A stretch of DNA of 64,000 bases. It comes from Roseibium sp. HPY-6. GTDB lineage: Bacteria; Pseudomonadota; Alphaproteobacteria; Rhizobiales; Stappiaceae. The position numbers and the translations under genes were made by a program. The stretch covers positions 2,232,001 to 2,296,000 of the forward strand of contig NZ_JBEWCD010000001.1 in NCBI RefSeq assembly GCF_040530035.1, written 5' to 3'. Below are positions 56,265-64,000 of the stretch, piece after piece. Positions within the stretch are counted from its first letter, which is position 1, and every line of letters begins with the position of its first letter. The notes under the pieces are model-generated. The model saw only the letters and a program-made list of their open reading frames with translations, was not told where the DNA came from and did no database searches.

Positions 56265-57196
56265 TGCCCAAATCCGTCATCATCACCTGCGCCCCCACCG
56301 GTGGCATTCATACACCGTCCATGTCTCCCCATCTGCCCGTCACACCGGCCGAAATTGCCCGGGCCAGTATCGAAGCGGCGGAGGCCGGAGCCTCAATCAT
56401 TCACCTCCACGCCCGTGACCCCGAAACCGGCAGGCCCGATCCAAGGCCAGAGATTTTCCAGCAGTTTCTGCCTGTTATCAAACAATCGACGGACGCGGTG
56501 ATCAACGTCTCGACAGGCGGCGGCCTTGGCATGACGATGGACGAACGTCTCCTCGCCGCAACCACAGCCAGCCCGGAAATGGCGTCGTTGAACATGGGCT
56601 CCATGAATTTCGGCATCTTCCCGATGCTGCAGAAATACACCGAGTTTCAGCACGACTGGGAGCGCCCCTTCCTGGAGATGACCGAAGATTTCATCTTCCC
56701 CAACACCTTCAGGACGATCCGATACGCGATCGAGAAACTGTCGGGTGAGCACGGAACCCAATTCGAATTTGAGTGCTACGACCTGGGTCATCTTTATACG
56801 GTGAAATGGTTCGTCGATCAGGGACTGATAAAGCCGCCCTTCTTCATCCAGATGGTTTTTGGAATTCTCGGCGGAATGGGCGCTGACCTCGACAATCTGG
56901 TCTTTCTGCACAAGAAGGCCGACCAGCTGTTCGGACCGGAAAATTACGAATGGTCGGTACTTGCCGCCGGGCGTCACCAGATGCCGTTTGCCACGCAAAG
57001 CGCGATGCTGGGCGGCAATTTGAGGGTTGGTCTGGAAGACAGCCTTTTCATAGGCAAAGGCGAGCTGGCAACCTCAAATGCCCAACAGGTCAAACGCATC
57101 CGGGACATTCTGGAAAATCTGGGCCTTGCGGTCGCGACCCCATCGGAGGCCCGACAGAGGCTGGCCCTCAAGGGTGGCGACAGGGTCGGATTCTAG
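56264..57196 (+). CDS. Beta-keto acid cleavage enzyme (BKACE, DUF849)
   Basis: A 310-residue TIM-barrel Zn enzyme. Zinc/active-site residues are His47-x-His49 (IIHLHARD) and Glu258 (RVGLEDSLF). Members condense a beta-keto acid with acetyl-CoA, giving acetoacetate and a new CoA ester. In carnitine catabolism (CdhC-type) the substrate is 3-dehydrocarnitine, yielding betainyl-CoA. The carnitine-dehydrogenase-like gene three positions downstream strongly supports such a step here. Confidence 0.92.
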   Translation: MPKSVIITCAPTGGIHTPSMSPHLPVTPAEIARASIEAAEAGASIIHLHARDPETGRPDPRPEIFQQFLPVIKQSTDAVINVSTGGGLGMTMDERLLAATTASPEMASLNMGSMNFGIFPMLQKYTEFQHDWERPFLEMTEDFIFPNTFRTIRYAIEKLSGEHGTQFEFECYDLGHLYTVKWFVDQGLIKPPFFIQMVFGILGGMGADLDNLVFLHKKADQLFGPENYEWSVLAAGRHQMPFATQSAMLGGNLRVGLEDSLFIGKGELATSNAQQVKRIRDILENLGLAVATPSEARQRLALKGGDRVGF

Positions 57197-57206
57197 GGAG
57201 GAAAAA

Positions 57207-58625
57207 TTGCAAACGCGCATGTTGATCAACGGGGAGCTTGTGGAGGGCACAGGCGATGCCCTGAGCGTCCTCAATCCGGTAAGCGGTGAGACCATCACTG
57301 AGGTCAGGGAAGCAGATGAAGAGCAGATAGAAGCCGCGGTCAGAAGCGCCGCCGAGGCCTTCGAAACCTTCTCGATGACATCGCCGGCCAAACGGTCCGA
57401 ACTGCTCTTGCAGATAGCAGCGGTGATAGAAACCCACAGCCAGGAACTCGCCGAACTGGAAAGCCTGGATGTCGGCAAACCCTGGCCCTCCGCCCATGAC
57501 GACGAGATGCCGCTGACAATCGATGTGTTCCGCTTTTTTGCCGGAGCCGCCCGGACGATGACCGGGTCCGCTGCAGGCGAATATGTTGCCGGACACACGT
57601 CGATGATCCGCCGGGACCCAATCGGTCCTGTCGCGGCCATCGCGCCCTGGAACTATCCGCTGATGATGGCCTCCTGGAAACTGGCAGCGCCAATGGCGGC
57701 AGGGTGCCCTGTTGTCCTGAAACCATCTGAAATCACGCCGTTGTCGACGCTCCATCTCGCCGGTCTTTTGCAGGATGTCGTGCCGAAAGGCGTATTGAAC
57801 ATCATCCACGGGCGCGGGCCGACGATCGGCGACAGGCTCATGAACAGCTCGCAGATGGAGGCAATCAGCGTCACCGGTTCTCCGGCGACCGGCATGGCGG
57901 CGATGCGCGCAGCTTCCAACAAGATCCGGCATGTGCACCTGGAGCTCGGCGGAAAGGCCCCGGTCATCGTCTTCGACGACGCCGATCTTGACGCCGTTGC
58001 CGAAACCATTCGCTACGGCAGTTTTTTCAACGCAGGCCAGGATTGCGCGCAGCCCTGCCGCGTGCTCGTGGCTGATAGTGCATACGACCGTCTCGTCTCG
58101 GCGATTGCAGACCAGGTCGGCCAGATCAAGACAGGCGCACCGAAGGATGAGGGCACCGAGATGGGGCCCCTCGTGTCAGCCGCGCAAAGGGACAGCGTCT
58201 CGGGCTTTGTCGAGCGCGCCCGGACAGGCTCCGAAATCGTGCTGGGAGGAAATGCGGGAAGCGGCCCCGGATACTTCTTTGATCCCACTGTCATCGCTAA
58301 TGTCGACAATTCTTCGGAAGTTGCCTGCAACGAAGTCTTTGGCCCGGTCGTTACGATCTCGCGGTTCTCCGATGCGGATGAAGCCCTGAAAATTGCGAAC
58401 ACAGGACCGTACGGTCTTGCGTCCTCGGTCTGGACACGCGATGTCGGCCTTGCCATGCGCATGACCTCGCGCCTGCGCTACGGTTTCACCTGGGTAAACA
58501 CCCATGGTGTTGCGACACCCGAAATGCCCTGGGCTGCCATGAAGGGATCGGGCACGGGCTGCGACATGTCCGTCTATGCGCTCGACGCTTACACCGCGAT
58601 CCGCCACGTGATGGTGGCGCACTGA
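57207..58625 (+). CDS. Aldehyde dehydrogenase (betaine-aldehyde type)
   Basis: A 472-residue NAD(P)-dependent ALDH. The start is a TTG at 57207, 5 nt after AGGGAGG; the first ATG is at 57219. Catalytic Glu246 (LELGGKAP) and Cys280 ([11 protein letters not shown]) are intact. The sequence style fits the gamma-aminobutyraldehyde/betaine-aldehyde group. It overlaps the next SDR start. Confidence 0.9.
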   Translation: MQTRMLINGELVEGTGDALSVLNPVSGETITEVREADEEQIEAAVRSAAEAFETFSMTSPAKRSELLLQIAAVIETHSQELAELESLDVGKPWPSAHDDEMPLTIDVFRFFAGAARTMTGSAAGEYVAGHTSMIRRDPIGPVAAIAPWNYPLMMASWKLAAPMAAGCPVVLKPSEITPLSTLHLAGLLQDVVPKGVLNIIHGRGPTIGDRLMNSSQMEAISVTGSPATGMAAMRAASNKIRHVHLELGGKAPVIVFDDADLDAVAETIRYGSFFNAGQDCAQPCRVLVADSAYDRLVSAIADQVGQIKTGAPKDEGTEMGPLVSAAQRDSVSGFVERARTGSEIVLGGNAGSGPGYFFDPTVIANVDNSSEVACNEVFGPVVTISRFSDADEALKIANTGPYGLASSVWTRDVGLAMRMTSRLRYGFTWVNTHGVATPEMPWAAMKGSGTGCDMSVYALDAYTAIRHVMVAH

Positions 58626-59359
58626 TGCGCCTTGCCTCAAAGAAAGCCTTTGTCACCGGTGGCAGGCAAGGGATCGGCAAAGGCATCGTCGACGCGTTTC
58701 TTGCCGAGGGTGCCGACGTTGTTACCTGCGGCCGTGGTCCGAAACCGGACGACCTTGAGACGGAGTGGCTGACGCTGGATGTCTGCGATCGCAAGGCCGT
58801 CGCGGATGCAATCCGACATCTCGGTGCGTTCGATGTTTTGGTCAACAATGCCGGCGTTCAGGTAGAAAAGACGGTTGTCGACAGCACGGACGCGGACTGG
58901 GACCATGTCATCGGGACCAATGCGCGCGGTGTCTTCAATCTGTGCCGGGCAGCAATCCCTTATATGCGCGACGGCGGCTCGATCATAAATCTCGGCTCCA
59001 TCTCCGGCACCGTCGCAGATCCGTCCATGGCGCTTTACAACGCGTCAAAGGCTTTCGTCCACGGCCTGACACGCTCAATTGCAGTCGACCACGGCCCGAA
59101 GATCCGCTGCAATGCGATCTGCCCGGGCTGGATTGAAACAGGGATGCTGGATGCAGGCTTCGATCTTGCGAGCGATCCGGCCAGGGCAAAGACGGATGCC
59201 ATTGCCCGCCATGCGGTGAGACGGTTCGGGAAACCGGCCGACATCGCAGCTATGGCCGTCTGGCTTGCCTCGGACGAGGCCGGCTTTGCGACCGGCCAGC
59301 TCTTTACAATCGACGGCGGCATGACAGCCGCTTCCCCACTCAATCCAGGACTGTTCTGA
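58625..59359 (+). CDS. Short-chain dehydrogenase (second in the operon)
   Basis: A 244-residue SDR with TGGRQGIGKG, NNAG and YNASK motifs. It ends in the typical FTIDGGMTAASPLNP. Its sequence differs from the first SDR, so two oxidation steps or enantiomers are plausible. Confidence 0.9.
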   Translation: MRLASKKAFVTGGRQGIGKGIVDAFLAEGADVVTCGRGPKPDDLETEWLTLDVCDRKAVADAIRHLGAFDVLVNNAGVQVEKTVVDSTDADWDHVIGTNARGVFNLCRAAIPYMRDGGSIINLGSISGTVADPSMALYNASKAFVHGLTRSIAVDHGPKIRCNAICPGWIETGMLDAGFDLASDPARAKTDAIARHAVRRFGKPADIAAMAVWLASDEAGFATGQLFTIDGGMTAASPLNPGLF

Positions 59360-60291
59360 TGACGGAAATCTCTCATGTCGCGGTATTGGGCGCGGGCGTC
59401 ATCGGCGCAAGCTGGACCGCGCTTTTCCTGGCGGCCGGGCGCAGCGTTTGTGTCCACGATCCGGATCCGGATGTGGAACAGAAAGTGCGCAGCTATATCG
59501 AGACAGCCTGGCCTTCCCTGGAAACGCTGGGTTTGACAAGGCGTGCCACGCCCGATGCGCTCTCGTTTGCGGATACGTCGGCAAACGCTGTTGAAGGCGC
59601 GGATTTCATTCAGGAAAACGTGCCAGAACGCCTGCCGGTCAAACACGCGACCTATCGTGATATTGAGCCAGTCCTGTCAGGGAACGCGATCGTCTCAAGT
59701 TCCACCTCAGGCCTCACGCTGGAAGACCTGCAGGCAGGCTGGAAGGACCCTGGCCGCCTGGTCCTCGGCCATCCGTTCAACCCGCCGCACCTCATTCCGC
59801 TGGTGGAACTCACCGCCAACGACAAGACAGCCGCGGATGTACTGGACAGGACCGAAGCGTTCTACGAGGACATCGGCAAAGTGACGATCCGCATCAGGAA
59901 AGGTCTGCCCGGGCATGTCGCCAACCGGCTTCAGGCGGCTGTCTGGCGGGAAGCCGTTTTCATGGCGATGGAAGGCGTTGCCAGTGTCGAAGACATCGAC
60001 AAGGCAATGTGGGCAGGCCCGGGTCTAAGATGGGCCGCGATGGGACCGACCATGCTGTTTCACCTGGGCGCGGGCGATGGCGGACTTCAGGCCTTTTGCG
60101 ACCATTTCAGAGAAACATTCAATGGATGGTGGGAAAACCTTGGCGATCCGCGCCTTGATGATGAGGTCATCAAACAACTCGTTGCAGGCATGAACGATCA
60201 GGCGAAAGGCCGGGACCCCCGCGAACTTGCCAAGATCCGCGACGAGATGCTCGTGGCCCTGCAGGCGGCTAGTCGTCCATATCGGACCTAG
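59359..60291 (+). CDS. Carnitine-3-dehydrogenase-like 3-hydroxyacyl dehydrogenase
   Basis: A 310-residue NAD enzyme. The Rossmann motif is VLGAGVIG (Gly11, 13 and 16). The catalytic His/Glu pair is in GHPFNPPHLIPLVE (His138, Glu150). The family includes L-carnitine dehydrogenase (CdhA). The C-terminal domain has WREAVFMAMEGVASVEDID. Together with BKACE it forms a two-step 3-hydroxy to 3-keto, then cleavage sequence. It is the last gene of the operon; its 3' end overlaps the convergent regulator by 23 bp. Confidence 0.88.
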   Translation: MTEISHVAVLGAGVIGASWTALFLAAGRSVCVHDPDPDVEQKVRSYIETAWPSLETLGLTRRATPDALSFADTSANAVEGADFIQENVPERLPVKHATYRDIEPVLSGNAIVSSSTSGLTLEDLQAGWKDPGRLVLGHPFNPPHLIPLVELTANDKTAADVLDRTEAFYEDIGKVTIRIRKGLPGHVANRLQAAVWREAVFMAMEGVASVEDIDKAMWAGPGLRWAAMGPTMLFHLGAGDGGLQAFCDHFRETFNGWWENLGDPRLDDEVIKQLVAGMNDQAKGRDPRELAKIRDEMLVALQAASRPYRT

Positions 60292-61300
60292 ATTTCGGGC
60301 TGTACATCGGCCAGGCGCGAAACTCGAACGGCACCCTGCCTTCGATGCGGTCGGCACCGGGTGCCAGCCCGAAACGCTGCTTGTAGGCCCGGCTGAAATG
60401 CACCTGGCTGTTGAAGCCCGACGCCGCGGCGACCTCACTCAGTTTCATTTCGGTTTGCGTCACCAGCCCGCGCGCCCTGTCCAGTCGTATGTCGCGGTAA
60501 TACTCGACCGGTGAACGACGCACATATTGTCCGAAGAGCCGGCTGAGTTGTCGCTGGGAAACGCCGAGCCGTTGACAGAGAACCGGTATCGGCAACGGTT
60601 CCTCCAGATGCGCTTCCATCAGATCGATCGCATTCCTGACCGTTCCCGGCGTTGCATATCCGGTCGGCTCCGTCCCTTTCGGATTTTGAGTGCTCCCCTC
60701 TCCTCGCACGTCATGATGAAAGAGATAGCGCGAAGCGGCGTTCGCAAGACTGACCCCGCAATAAGAACGCAGGAAATGCAGCGCAACATCGGTGGCAGCC
60801 GAGCCGCCGCAGCAGGTAAACACCCTGTCGTCCAATGTGAAAAGGTCCTCCGAAACCGTCGTTTTGGGAGCAACCTCAATCAGCGCATCGATGTGTTCGT
60901 AATGCACGGTGGCGGTTTTCCCCGACAGGAGACCGGCTTTTGCAAGCACAAATGCCCCCGTATCGAGCGCACCGACGGTCACACCCGCGCGCATCCATTT
61001 CTTGAGTGTTCCAACAATCAGGTCTGTATAATGGCGCTCGGGCGTCCAGCTTGTGCTGACAACAACCAACGCCGGATTACGGTTTCCAATTTCAGGCAGG
61101 GATTTTGTCTGAACCGAAAAGCCGCTGCTTGAGGGGATCAGCCCACCGCTTTCGGACACAAGGTCCCAGGAAAACATGGTGGTAGCTGTCAGATAGTTGG
61201 CGACCCGGAAGGGATCGATGAACGACGTTGTCGCCGACACATTGAAGTGCGGCGTCACCAGCAAAACGATGTGTAGCGGGTCATCCCTTTCGTCCGTCAT
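60269..61300 (-). CDS. GlxA-type AraC regulator
   Basis: A 343-residue protein with an N-terminal DJ-1/PfpI-like domain (about 8-180) and a C-terminal AraC helix-turn-helix pair (LCQRLGVSQRQLSRLF, VAAASGFNSQVHFSRAYK). CdhR and GbdR, the carnitine and glycine-betaine regulators of pseudomonads, share this architecture. It is convergent with the seven-gene operon and overlaps it by 23 bp. Confidence 0.9.
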   Translation of the reverse strand: MTDERDDPLHIVLLVTPHFNVSATTSFIDPFRVANYLTATTMFSWDLVSESGGLIPSSSGFSVQTKSLPEIGNRNPALVVVSTSWTPERHYTDLIVGTLKKWMRAGVTVGALDTGAFVLAKAGLLSGKTATVHYEHIDALIEVAPKTTVSEDLFTLDDRVFTCCGGSAATDVALHFLRSYCGVSLANAASRYLFHHDVRGEGSTQNPKGTEPTGYATPGTVRNAIDLMEAHLEEPLPIPVLCQRLGVSQRQLSRLFGQYVRRSPVEYYRDIRLDRARGLVTQTEMKLSEVAAASGFNSQVHFSRAYKQRFGLAPGADRIEGRVPFEFRAWPMYSPKSRSDMDD

Positions 61301-61349
61301 GGCGAAATTTGTAAAGAAACGACTTAAAAAATCAATGCACCGGCAGCGT

Positions 61350-62132
61350 CTAGCCGGCGCTCAGATACCGGCCCGGGGAAAGACCGAATTGCCGTTTGAA
61401 CGCACGTGTCATATGGCTCTGGTCGGAAAATCCGGCAGCAGCAGCAGCTTCCGCCAATCCCTTGCCTTCAACCATCATTTCCCGCGCCCGGTTCAGACGG
61501 TATTGCACCAGATAGGCATAGGGAGTCGCGCCGATCTCGCGCGCGAACGCCCGGACTGTCTGGTATTTATTCATGCCCGCTGTTTCGGCGAGTTCGTCAA
61601 GCGTAAGCGGGTCGGACCAGCAAGAATGGATTTGGTCGACAACCCGTAAGATGGCGTCCGGCGACCTGATCTCTTCCTGCCGGGTATCGAGCGACCTCAA
61701 CATGCGGCCGAGGGCGATGCGCAGCAATTCTTCCAGCTCTGAAGCATGGGCATGTGGTTGCATGGCGACATCGATGACCGAGCGCACGATTTCAGTCGCA
61801 TCATCACTGAAAACCGGCGCGCTGAATTCGAGCTGATCCGGCTTTTGATCCATGAGTTCGGCAACGGTTTCAACCGGCAGATTGATCATGCACCAGGCCC
61901 TGGGTTCGCCCTTTCGGCCGAGGCCGTCATGAATTTCTTCCGGGCTGATCGCAATGACCTCCCCGGCGTCGACACCAACGAGACCGCGGCAACACCAGCT
62001 TTCATGCCCACGCGTCAACATGTAGCCGAACGCAAAATCGTCATGAGCGTGACGCGGAAAACTTCGATCCGAGGTGATCGAAGTAGCGCTCACACCTGCA
62101 GTGGCTGTGTGATATCGCTTGGCTTTATGCAT
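61350..62132 (-). CDS. AraC-family regulator with cupin-like sensor
   Basis: A 260-residue protein. The N-terminal about 150 residues are the cupin-type AraC sensor (RSFPRHAHDDFAFGYMLTRG). The C-terminal two helix-turn-helix motifs include LDELAETAGMNKYQTVRAFA and AAAAAGFSDQSHMTRAFK. Its ligand and targets are unknown. It lies 49 bp past the GlxA-type regulator start, same strand. Confidence 0.88.
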   Translation of the reverse strand: MHKAKRYHTATAGVSATSITSDRSFPRHAHDDFAFGYMLTRGHESWCCRGLVGVDAGEVIAISPEEIHDGLGRKGEPRAWCMINLPVETVAELMDQKPDQLEFSAPVFSDDATEIVRSVIDVAMQPHAHASELEELLRIALGRMLRSLDTRQEEIRSPDAILRVVDQIHSCWSDPLTLDELAETAGMNKYQTVRAFAREIGATPYAYLVQYRLNRAREMMVEGKGLAEAAAAAGFSDQSHMTRAFKRQFGLSPGRYLSAG

Positions 62133-62361
62133 ACCTACGGCATTAGATCACTCGCATGATCAGCGCAAGTAAATTTACCTAGGGTCAGGAAATGCAACCG
62201 GCTGGCAAGTTGACCCCATCGGTGGAAGTGGCATTCGCCCCAGCATCAGGCAACCAACACCAAACCATTGATCTATAGACACAAAAGTCTGCAAATTCCG
62301 TTTCATGGTCGCTACAGACGTGTCCTGTGCATCGTCTGCACCCCACATGCGCGCACACCGA

Positions 62362-63246
62362 TCACCCGCATGCCGCCACGCGGCTCTCCTCCTCATAGTT
62401 CGCAGGTGAAAACAGAGAGCCGGCATTTTCGCGCAGTTTCCGGATGACAGTCTGCACTCTCATTGACTGCACCGTGTCTGGATGTGCGTGAATATGAAGC
62501 GTCCGCGCAACCTCCGCTTCGCCGCCGCCCACACGCTTCAGATTTGGGAGTGCCTCACCCAGGCAAACCGGCAATAGCCCTTTGCCCATGCCACTTTCGA
62601 TCGCAGCGGACAGCAATCCCGGATCGTTTGCCGTCATGTGGAGGGGCTCACCCCGTCTCCGGTACTTTTCAAGAAATTTTGCCGGCGGACGCCTTGTCGT
62701 ACAAGCGTCGAGCAGTGAAACCCAGCCGGTCTCGTCAAACCGGCTGTCACGATGCGTGTAGAGCGCAAACGGGACGTCGACCAGTCTGATCGCAAATTCT
62801 CCCATCTGCGGCGGATCTTCGAACCACAGGGAAACGGTTGCCGCGCTCCAGAATGAAGGCGAGGGTGCTCCGGAGTTCAAGCGCAACGACAATTTGGGAA
62901 ATTCATCGATCAGCGATGGAAAAAACGTATTGGCGAGATGCTGCAATACCCAATGGTCTCCCATGACACGGAGTTCGCCCACTGGTTCATTTTCGGGCGA
63001 GGCCGCTTCCAGCATGTTTTCTGTGCGCCGTTCGATTTCCAGGGCATCCGATACCAGTTTCTCGCCGAGTTCGGTCGGGATGATCCCGGATTTCGATCTC
63101 AGAAACAACGGTGCACCGAGAGCTGCCTCAAGCGAGGAAAGCCGCCGGCCGACCGTCGATTGATCTATGCCCAGCATTTGCGAAGCGCGGGTCAGCGACC
63201 CCGCTCTCACCAATGCCAGCAAAATGCGTATATCGTCCCAATTCAC
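62362..63246 (-). CDS. LysR-type regulator
   Basis: A 294-residue regulator, GTG start at 63246 with GAGGT about 8 nt upstream (MNWDDIRILLALVRAGSLTR). The longer frame to 63375 lacks similarity. Helix-turn-helix: SLTRASQMLGIDQSTVGRRL. No operon is attached to it; the target is unclear. Confidence 0.88.
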   Translation of the reverse strand: MNWDDIRILLALVRAGSLTRASQMLGIDQSTVGRRLSSLEAALGAPLFLRSKSGIIPTELGEKLVSDALEIERRTENMLEAASPENEPVGELRVMGDHWVLQHLANTFFPSLIDEFPKLSLRLNSGAPSPSFWSAATVSLWFEDPPQMGEFAIRLVDVPFALYTHRDSRFDETGWVSLLDACTTRRPPAKFLEKYRRRGEPLHMTANDPGLLSAAIESGMGKGLLPVCLGEALPNLKRVGGGEAEVARTLHIHAHPDTVQSMRVQTVIRKLRENAGSLFSPANYEEESRVAACG

Positions 63247-63534
63247 TTTGAAATACCTCGTGAAATCAGTCGAAATTTGCGCGAGCCACCGAAAGAAATG
63301 GCAGCTCCATTCAGCCCGGACGCGTTCACCCGCCAGGCATTCGAATGTGCATTTTTTCAAGGCTAGTCTTTTCAATGACGTCCGGTCTTGAACATTATTG
63401 CTGATCTCAAAGATTTTTGCGTTGCAGGGAAATTGTCTTCAAACGTCGCATACATTGTGGGAGTCTGAAGCCGCCGTTGCCGATCGGCGGCAAACGCATA
63501 TCGGCAGAACGCCAGGTCCGGAGCAGGAATAGTT

Positions 63535-64000
63535 ATGACGAGATCCGCCGCAAACATCCCCGGCCTTACGATCACAAGCGACCGTCTGGACGAAATCACC
63601 GAACGAAATATTGTTTTGCTTCAACGGGGCCTGGAATTGCATGACAAGTATTGCGATGCAGCTGAAGCGCAGGAAACGGAGCGCGAGCAGGCTGAAAAGG
63701 CTGCAAGAGAAAGAGGTGAAACGCTCCCCTTCAGCGCACCCGAAGAGGAAGAAGCCTGGGACGCGTTTCATGATCGCGGTCTGACGGCCATCGCGATCGA
63801 CAATCGTCATGTGCTTGAACAACTTGGTCTTGATCCGCGCAGGTCCGTTTTGTTCGAAAGGTTTCCTGAACTTCTTCAAAAGGCCTGCGACCCACAGGTA
63901 CCGGTGCTGTACGACCCATCCATTCGCCGCTTCGCGCTCAAGGAGACCTGGGGACCGGCAATGCGTGTTATAAGTCACTGTCCCTGGACCGGCAAAGAGC
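63535..64000 (+). CDS. Unrecognised protein, truncated at window end
   Basis: A plus-strand open frame from ATG 63535 (AGGA about 9 nt upstream), running off the window after 155 codons. It starts MTRSAANIPGLTITSDRLD. A Glu/Ala-rich helical stretch (about residues 48-75) is followed by GLTAIAIDNRHVLEQLGLDP, and the visible end is RVISHCPWTGKE. The CPWTGK segment may be a metal site start. I do not recognise the family. Confidence 0.7.
   Translation, partial: MTRSAANIPGLTITSDRLDEITERNIVLLQRGLELHDKYCDAAEAQETEREQAEKAARERGETLPFSAPEEEEAWDAFHDRGLTAIAIDNRHVLEQLGLDPRRSVLFERFPELLQKACDPQVPVLYDPSIRRFALKETWGPAMRVISHCPWTGKE

Noticed and set aside
1..64000. CRISPR arrays, insertion sequences, prophage or integrase genes
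   Set aside because: No direct-repeat array, transposase, integrase or phage structural gene was seen anywhere in the window.

Overview
The window reads as chromosomal DNA of an alphaproteobacterium, most likely a marine or host-associated member of Hyphomicrobiales near Stappiaceae (Roseibium/Labrenzia/Stappia type). This is inferred from gene order and family resemblance, not from any database search. Supporting blocks are tolQRAB-pal-cpoB-tilS, ruvCAB with a small membrane gene between ruvA and ruvB, a zapA - 6S RNA - 5-formyl-THF cyclo-ligase arrangement, and tkt-gap-pgk-fba in one direction. The DNA is moderately GC-rich. I saw no insertion sequence, prophage, CRISPR array, rRNA or tRNA gene.

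Layout. Positions 1-7.3 kb hold the Tol-Pal envelope operon on the minus strand, with ybgC at its head and a truncated tilS at its tail. Positions 7.3-16.6 kb hold a chemoreceptor, ruvBAC, a TauE/SafE permease, a MazG-like protein, YebC, a YmdB-type phosphoesterase, 5-FCL, a 6S RNA gene, zapA and a DUF4164-type coiled-coil gene. Positions 17-27.3 kb are housekeeping on the plus strand: transketolase, GAPDH, PGK, class II FBP aldolase, a ThiE-like protein, a Sel1-repeat protein, EF-P and an inositol-monophosphatase-family enzyme. Positions 27.7-32.6 kb hold a TRAP transporter with an amidase. Positions 32.8-40.4 kb are accessory: a PAS-CPBP fusion with a degenerate protease site next to a radical SAM protein, a lipoprotein, a divergent SDR/TetR pair with two matching operators, and an ExbB-like/OmpA-like pair.

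The most interesting part is 40.4-63.2 kb, which looks like a region for quaternary-ammonium and sulfate-ester (possibly also phosphonate) catabolism. It contains: (i) a ProXVW betaine/choline ABC transporter with a choline-sulfatase-like gene; (ii) a divergent YcaC-like hydrolase/LysR pair around a nested palindrome; (iii) a minus-strand operon of a PhyH-type 2-oxoglutarate oxygenase, an HD-domain protein with the ligand pattern of PhnZ/TmpB diiron oxygenases, and a PanB-like protein lacking canonical active-site residues, facing a LysR gene across a 21-bp palindrome; (iv) a seven-gene plus-strand operon of a Rieske oxygenase (CntA/GbcA type), a second choline-sulfatase homologue, SDR, BKACE (DUF849), aldehyde dehydrogenase, SDR and a carnitine-dehydrogenase-like enzyme, followed by convergent GlxA-type and AraC-type regulators. 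My working hypothesis is that these units feed sulfated, phosphonated or hydroxylated trimethylammonium compounds toward glycine betaine and acetyl/acetoacetyl units. The exact substrates cannot be read from sequence.

The window ends inside an unrecognised plus-strand gene.
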